Shown here in pieces: positions 60,095-64,000 of a stretch of DNA of 64,000 nucleotides. The stretch's first letter is position 1. Every line of letters begins with the position of its first letter. Position numbers and translations under genes: made by a program. The notes beneath the pieces were generated by a model. The model saw only the letters and a list, made by a program, of their open reading frames with translations. It searched no databases and was not told the DNA's origin. The stretch is from Streptomyces spinosus (GTDB taxonomy: Bacteria > Actinomycetota > Actinomycetes > Streptomycetales > Streptomycetaceae). The stretch covers positions 19,935-83,934 of the forward strand of contig NZ_JAINRC010000030.1 of the NCBI RefSeq assembly GCF_020400655.1, written 5' to 3'.

Positions 60095-60976
60095 GTGGAC
60101 AACCAGGCAGAGGTCCGCGAGTTCCTCACCTCGCGGCGAGCGAAGATCACCCCTGAGCAGGCCGGCCTGCCCTCCGGGAACCGCCGGCGCGTGCCGGGCC
60201 TGCGCCGCAGCGAGGTCGCCGCCCTGGCCGATGTGAGCGTGGAGTACTACGCCAAGCTCGAGCGCGGCAACCTCGCCGGTGTCTCCCCCGCAGTACTCGA
60301 AGCCGTCGCCCGCGCCCTCCAGCTCGACGACGCCGAACGCGCCCACCTGCTCAACCTGGCGCAGGCCGCGGACGGCTCCGACGCACTCACCCGGCCTCGT
60401 CGCCGTACCACCCGGACCTGGACCGCACACCGGAGCCTGCAGTGGGTCCTGGACGCCGTCACCGCCGGCCCGGCCTTCGTCCGCAACGGCCGCATGGACC
60501 TCCTCGCCACCAACCAGCTCGCCCGCGCCTTCTACGACGACGTCTACGCCACGGCCGGCAACCAGGCCAACCTGGCCCGCTTCCAGTTCCTCGACCCCGC
60601 CTCCCGCCGCTTCTACCCCGACTGGGACCAGGCCGCCGACATCGCCGTCGCCATCCTGCGCACCGAGGCCGGCCGCAACCCCCACGACAAAGATCTCCAC
60701 GACCTCGTCGGCGAACTCTCCACCCGCAGCGACGACTTCCGCACCCGCTGGGGCGCCCACAACGTCCGCCACCACGGCACCGGCACCAAACGCTTCCACC
60801 ACCACGCCGTCGGCGACCTCACCCTCGCCTACGAAGGCCTGGAAATGGCAGCCGAACCCGGCCTCACCCTCACCGTCTACACCGCCGAACCCGGCTCCCC
60901 CTCCGAAGAAGGCCTGCGCCTGCTCGCCTCGTGGGCGGCCAAACCCCAGCCCCTCACACCACACTCCGGCGGCTGA
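60095..60976 (+). CDS. XRE-family regulator with MmyB-like ligand domain
   Basis: The 293-residue protein has a helix-turn-helix at 25-85 (RVPGLRRSEVAALADVSVEY then YAKLERGNLAGVS) and an MmyB-like domain at 110-270 (AFVRNGRMDLLATNQLARAF, FLDPASRRFYPDWDQAADI, HTGTKRFHH-type end). MmyB-type domains have a PAS-like fold that binds fatty-acid-like ligands. The GTG at 60095 starts the homologous region. It is divergent from the dehydrogenase-cupin operon and is presumably its regulator. It is the intact model for the truncated pair at 40940-41897. Confidence 0.92.
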   Translation: MDNQAEVREFLTSRRAKITPEQAGLPSGNRRRVPGLRRSEVAALADVSVEYYAKLERGNLAGVSPAVLEAVARALQLDDAERAHLLNLAQAADGSDALTRPRRRTTRTWTAHRSLQWVLDAVTAGPAFVRNGRMDLLATNQLARAFYDDVYATAGNQANLARFQFLDPASRRFYPDWDQAADIAVAILRTEAGRNPHDKDLHDLVGELSTRSDDFRTRWGAHNVRHHGTGTKRFHHHAVGDLTLAYEGLEMAAEPGLTLTVYTAEPGSPSEEGLRLLASWAAKPQPLTPHSGG

Positions 60977-61602
60977 CACCGCGCGCCAGGGCAGCGGACC
61001 TCCCGCCACTGTGTGAAACCTGATCGAGACGAGCTGGGCAACACCGTGCGCGCCAATCCATTCGGCGGGCCGCCGTACAGCACTCTGGCGGCGGCCTGCT
61101 CCGAATCCGCACCACGAATGCGAGGCCGCCGACGACCACGCCCTGGCCGCCCCGGCGCACCGCCCGCAGGACGCGCGCCCCGCGCGCCGCCGCGCCCCGG
61201 GAGCCGGTCGACCCCGCCCGCATCGGCCGCCGCGTCGTCCGGCGCCGGGCGGAGGACATGCATGGATGCCGTCGCCGCGGCGGCGGCCCTCGAGGACGCC
61301 CGGTTCGATGCCCGGCAGGACGCGCGGCACGCCACCGGGCCGGCCGGCACCGACGGGGCCAGGCATGACTCACGGCCAGCAGCCGGAGATCGTCGCGCGA
61401 AGCCTTCCCTCCGCCTGGGGGGATCGAGCTGGGACGCTGCGTGGCTTGCCGATGTTGATCGCGGGGCATGCCGATGTTGATCGCCGTGCCGCCGGGAGTT
61501 CGTCGGTCCGCTTGCGCAAGCTTGTCCTGGCCGGCAGTGCCGGGAGCACCGATCGAGCTGCCTGGCGTCGGCTCCTTGACGGCCCCGTCGCCTCGCTGAG
61601 CG
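60977..61602. other. Intergenic region with a 22-bp tandem direct repeat
   Basis: About 625 bases without a supported gene. It holds two tandem 22-bp copies (61447-61490) sharing GCCGATGTTGATCGC. The rest is arginine/alanine-coding in all frames and looks non-coding. Confidence 0.5.
61447..61490. repeat. Two tandem copies of a 22-bp unit
   Basis: TGCCGATGTTGATCGC starts both 22-base units, which are exactly two helical turns apart. They lie downstream of the RpiR-type gene. This could be a protein-binding pair or a slipped duplication. Confidence 0.7.
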
Positions 61603-62472
61603 CTACCCGAGTAGGCCGGTGGCTCGTGCCATTCGTTCGCCCTCCTTGAGCCGGGCGTGCGCCTCCTCACCGAGGAACCGCACCAGGCCGGTCACCACTG
61701 TCTCGATCAGGGCCATGGTCGGCACCAGGCTGTCGTAGGGAGAAGGGGCGGACACCTGCGCTGCCAGCACCACCTCGGAGTGAGCGGCGGCGGGCGACAG
61801 CCAGGGGTCCGTGAAGAGAACCACCCGGCCGCCCCGTTCGTGGAGGAGCGCGGCGAGTGCCGCTTTGTCGGGCTCGTAGCGCCGGTAGTCGAAGACGACC
61901 AGGACGTCGCGGCGCCCCCAGTTCGTCAGCGCGGCGGTCCTTTCGACGGTGCGCTCGGAGAGCACTGAGACGCCGTCGCGCAACTGCATCAGGTGAAGTG
62001 CCAGGTACTGGGCGAGGTGGTGTGTGAAGCGGCCGCCGGTCAGGGTGATCCGGCGTTTGGGGTCGCCGAGGAGTTCGACGGCACGCTCCAGGTCGTGCGG
62101 GGGCAGTTCGTCGTACGTCTGCGCGAGGGCTGCCGTGAAGATCCGGCGGCCCTGGTGCAGCAGGCTTTCGTCGCCCTCCTGCTCGCTCGCGCCGCGTTCC
62201 ACGGCCTCGTACAAGGACAGAGGCGAGGCGCTGCGTTCCTCGAGCTCCGCGCGCAGTCCGGCCTGGAAGTCGGGAAAGCCGCGGAAGCCGAAGCGGCCCA
62301 CGAACCGCAGCACCGTGGGTGCGCTGACGCGGGCGCGCTCGGCCAGCTGAGCCACCGTCTCGAGGCCGGCGGCGGGGTAGTCGGCGAGAAGCACCCTGCC
62401 GACCCGGCGCTCCGCGGGGCTGAGCCGGCCCAGCTGCTGGCGGACGCGGTCGGCGAGGTTGCCCTTGGCCAT
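61603..62472 (-). CDS. RpiR-family transcriptional regulator
   Basis: In the 289-residue protein residues 5-80 form the RpiR-type helix-turn-helix (LSPAERRVGRVLLADYPAAG then SAPTVLRFVGRFGFRGFPDF). Residues 125-260 form a SIS sugar-phosphate-binding domain (TLTGGRFTHHLAQYLALHL near 143, VVLFTDPWLSPAA near 225). RpiR proteins sense phosphorylated sugars or related metabolites. The ATG at 62472 follows AAAGGA. It ends the leftward run and lies 37 bases after the cyanophycinase stop, so the two may be one operon; it may regulate cyanophycin or amino-acid polymer use. This link is inference. Confidence 0.9.
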   Translation of the reverse strand: MAKGNLADRVRQQLGRLSPAERRVGRVLLADYPAAGLETVAQLAERARVSAPTVLRFVGRFGFRGFPDFQAGLRAELEERSASPLSLYEAVERGASEQEGDESLLHQGRRIFTAALAQTYDELPPHDLERAVELLGDPKRRITLTGGRFTHHLAQYLALHLMQLRDGVSVLSERTVERTAALTNWGRRDVLVVFDYRRYEPDKAALAALLHERGGRVVLFTDPWLSPAAAHSEVVLAAQVSAPSPYDSLVPTMALIETVVTGLVRFLGEEAHARLKEGERMARATGLLG

Positions 62473-62509
62473 GGAACGGTTCCTTTGCGGGAGGAGAGGT
62501 TGATCGACC

Positions 62510-63847
62510 TTAGCGCTGCGTTCCGGCGCCTGGTTGGTCGGCGTCGATGTCCAGGCGCAGACCCACCAGAGTATGAGGGGTGTGGCCGTCCGCACTGAGC
62601 GGACGAAAGCCGTGCGGTTCGGCCAGGGTGACGGTGAAGCGGGGGTTGTCCTCGTACGTGGTCGCCGTGGCGGTGTGCAGTGTGGACGAGGCCAGCGCGC
62701 GGGCCGTGCCGCGCAGACTGTAGGGCGCGCCCTCGGTGTTGTCGGGGGAGTGGAAGACATCCGTGTTGGACGGCACCGGATCGTGCGAGGTCGGGGCCAG
62801 GGCCCGCTTGCCCGGTGTGGCCACCGTCCCGGCCCCCGGGTCGTAGCTGTCTCCCGATGACAGATAGGTGTAGCGGGCGTTGTGCAGGTGCCAGCCCGCG
62901 GGACCTTCGCCCGCGTGGGCCCCGGACAGGTCCAGAAGGCTGACGCCCTGGCTGCCGATCACTTTCACTCGCTCGCGACTGCTGCCGGCGTGGTCCACCA
63001 CGAGGGCCGTGTCCTCGTCGAGCGCGTAGACGAGGTCGTGGCCGGTGTCCGCAGCCAGCCGCAGCGAGCGGCCCTCGCGCCCTGCGGTACCGGTGTGGGT
63101 GTCGACAAGGCCCGAGCGCAAGAAGCCGAAACCGCCCTCGGGGAGGTACCCGAGGACCGCCGGATCGTCGAAGTAGCCTGGGTGGCTGCCGTCGCGCAGC
63201 GCCGGGTAGGAGTCGCCGCCAGTGAGCATGTCGGGGCCGGAGGCGATCTGTGCGCCGGCGCTGGAGCCGGCGACGACCGCACCCGCCTTCAGCTTCGCGC
63301 GTATCGCGGCGAGCACCTTGGAGTCGGTGTGCCGGTCGCCGTGCAGCAGGGTGGTGACGTACCGGTACTGGTCGCCGCCGCCGAAGAAGAAGCCGGTCAT
63401 GGAGTCGATCTGCTCGACCACCGCGTCGGACTCGGCGTTGGCCAGGTGGTCCAGGTCCACCGGTATCCACTGGGCGTCGGCGGCACCGTGCTGCCTGAAC
63501 AGGCCGGCGTAGTAGGCGCCGTTGCATGCGGAGTTGCTGCACGTGGCGGGGTCGTCCGCGTTCGGGTCCTGGCTCGCCGGGACGGAAGCCGCGGTGAGGA
63601 CGCCGATGCGGGCCCGTCCGGGGCCGCCCGCGCGGCGGATGATCTCGCCGTAGACCTGTGTGTTGTCGTCCTTGAGGCCTCCGCCGACCAGGACGAGTGA
63701 TCCTCGGCTCGTAGCCGGCGGTCTCAGGGGGACCGAGGCGGGTGCCGGGGCGGCGCCGATCACGGCGAGACACACGGCGAGGCCGGCCGCGCCGGCGCCG
63801 CGCCGCATGCCGCGCGACGGGCGGGGAGAGCGCGTGTGAGCGTTCAT
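62510..63847 (-). CDS. Secreted cyanophycinase-like serine peptidase (S51)
   Basis: The 445-residue precursor has a signal peptide (cleavage near residue 38, after APAPAS). The cyanophycinase fold follows: SLVLVGGGLKDDN near 50, ARIGVLTAASVPAS near 80, the nucleophile Ser in VAGSSAGAQIAS near 196 and GGGDQYRY near 155. The last third is an added beta-rich domain. Cyanophycinases cut cyanophycin (multi-L-arginyl-poly-Asp) to beta-Asp-Arg dipeptides; secreted forms use the polymer from other bacteria. The ATG at 63847 follows GAGGAG. It is followed closely by the RpiR-type regulator. Substrate is assumed from family. Confidence 0.9.
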   Translation of the reverse strand: MNAHTRSPRPSRGMRRGAGAAGLAVCLAVIGAAPAPASVPLRPPATSRGSLVLVGGGLKDDNTQVYGEIIRRAGGPGRARIGVLTAASVPASQDPNADDPATCSNSACNGAYYAGLFRQHGAADAQWIPVDLDHLANAESDAVVEQIDSMTGFFFGGGDQYRYVTTLLHGDRHTDSKVLAAIRAKLKAGAVVAGSSAGAQIASGPDMLTGGDSYPALRDGSHPGYFDDPAVLGYLPEGGFGFLRSGLVDTHTGTAGREGRSLRLAADTGHDLVYALDEDTALVVDHAGSSRERVKVIGSQGVSLLDLSGAHAGEGPAGWHLHNARYTYLSSGDSYDPGAGTVATPGKRALAPTSHDPVPSNTDVFHSPDNTEGAPYSLRGTARALASSTLHTATATTYEDNPRFTVTLAEPHGFRPLSADGHTPHTLVGLRLDIDADQPGAGTQR

Positions 63848-63930
63848 CGTGGAACTCCTCAGGGGTGTTGGCTCGGTGCCGCGCGCGGCGGCCGGAGAGC
63901 TTCCGGTGGTGCGAGGCGTGTGCCTCGTCG

Positions 63931-64000
63931 TGGGGGGGGGGGCCCGGGGGGGGGCGCCCCCCCCCCCCCGGGGGCCCCCCGGGGGGGGCCGCCCGCCCGG
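63931..64000. other. G/C homopolymer end, probable artefact
   Basis: The last 70 bases consist of long runs of only G or only C. Nothing biological is supported; it resembles a low-quality contig end. Confidence 0.8.

Noticed and set aside
1..64000. CRISPR arrays and rRNA genes
   Set aside because: No spaced direct-repeat array and no conserved rRNA segments were seen; short repeats present are tandem or paired only.

Overview
The window is very GC-rich DNA with Streptomyces-type gene content. It carries modular NRPS/PKS enzymes, a PAS-LuxR cluster regulator, XRE-MmyB regulators, CBM2 glycoside hydrolases, an AA10 polysaccharide monooxygenase and many GNAT, STAS and DUF proteins. The density of decayed genes and insertion-sequence remnants between about 28 and 47 kb resembles a chromosome arm rather than the conserved core. 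No intact transposase, rRNA gene or CRISPR array was seen.

Layout. (1) 1-12.2 kb is the edge of a hybrid NRPS-PKS cluster: the first codons of a PKS ketosynthase, a 2,908-residue NRPS with an unusual second half, a divergent PapA-like acyltransferase, an ECF sigma factor and a PAS-LuxR regulator. The divergent promoter region holds two PimM-type boxes that tie the regulator to both transcripts. (2) 12.9-18.3 kb has an XRE-TPR regulator, remnants of a divergent HxlR/F420-NADP reductase pair, a DUF6461-like protein, an SRAP (YedK/HMCES) protein and a DUF1326/DUF2182 pair. (3) 19-21.2 kb has two secreted cellulose-related proteins (AA10 LPMO and CBM2-Cip1-like), each behind a CebR-type palindrome. 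(4) 21.3-25.6 kb has a tRNA-like RNA with its own terminator, small secreted proteins, and two HTH-TM-DUF2690 paralogues, one of them split by an in-frame TGA. (5) 26.5-47 kb is a mosaic of single genes (hydrolases, TetR, GNATs, STAS, SDRs, a secreted SLT-like protein, an Imm5-like protein) between remnants of IS5-like, IS110 and IS21 elements and truncated genes. (6) 47.3-55.7 kb is a coherent mannan/manno-oligosaccharide locus: a three-gene ABC importer, a divergent GH2 beta-mannosidase-lacI operon and a convergent GH5 mannanase-CBM2. All three transcripts carry an ACCGGT-centred operator at the promoter. (7) 56.5-63.9 kb has SDR, cupin and zinc-alcohol dehydrogenase genes with a divergent XRE-MmyB regulator, an RpiR-type regulator and a secreted cyanophycinase. 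The last 70 bases are G/C homopolymer and look like a poor contig end.

How the parts work together. The PAS-LuxR regulator probably switches on the NRPS/PKS and acyltransferase operons from shared boxes. The LacI protein probably represses its own operon, the importer and the secreted mannanase until manno-oligosaccharides enter. The LPMO and Cip1-like protein probably belong to the cellulose (CebR) regulon. At two or three places the promoter-proximal halves of a divergent gene pair have been deleted together, leaving only the outward C-terminal ends.
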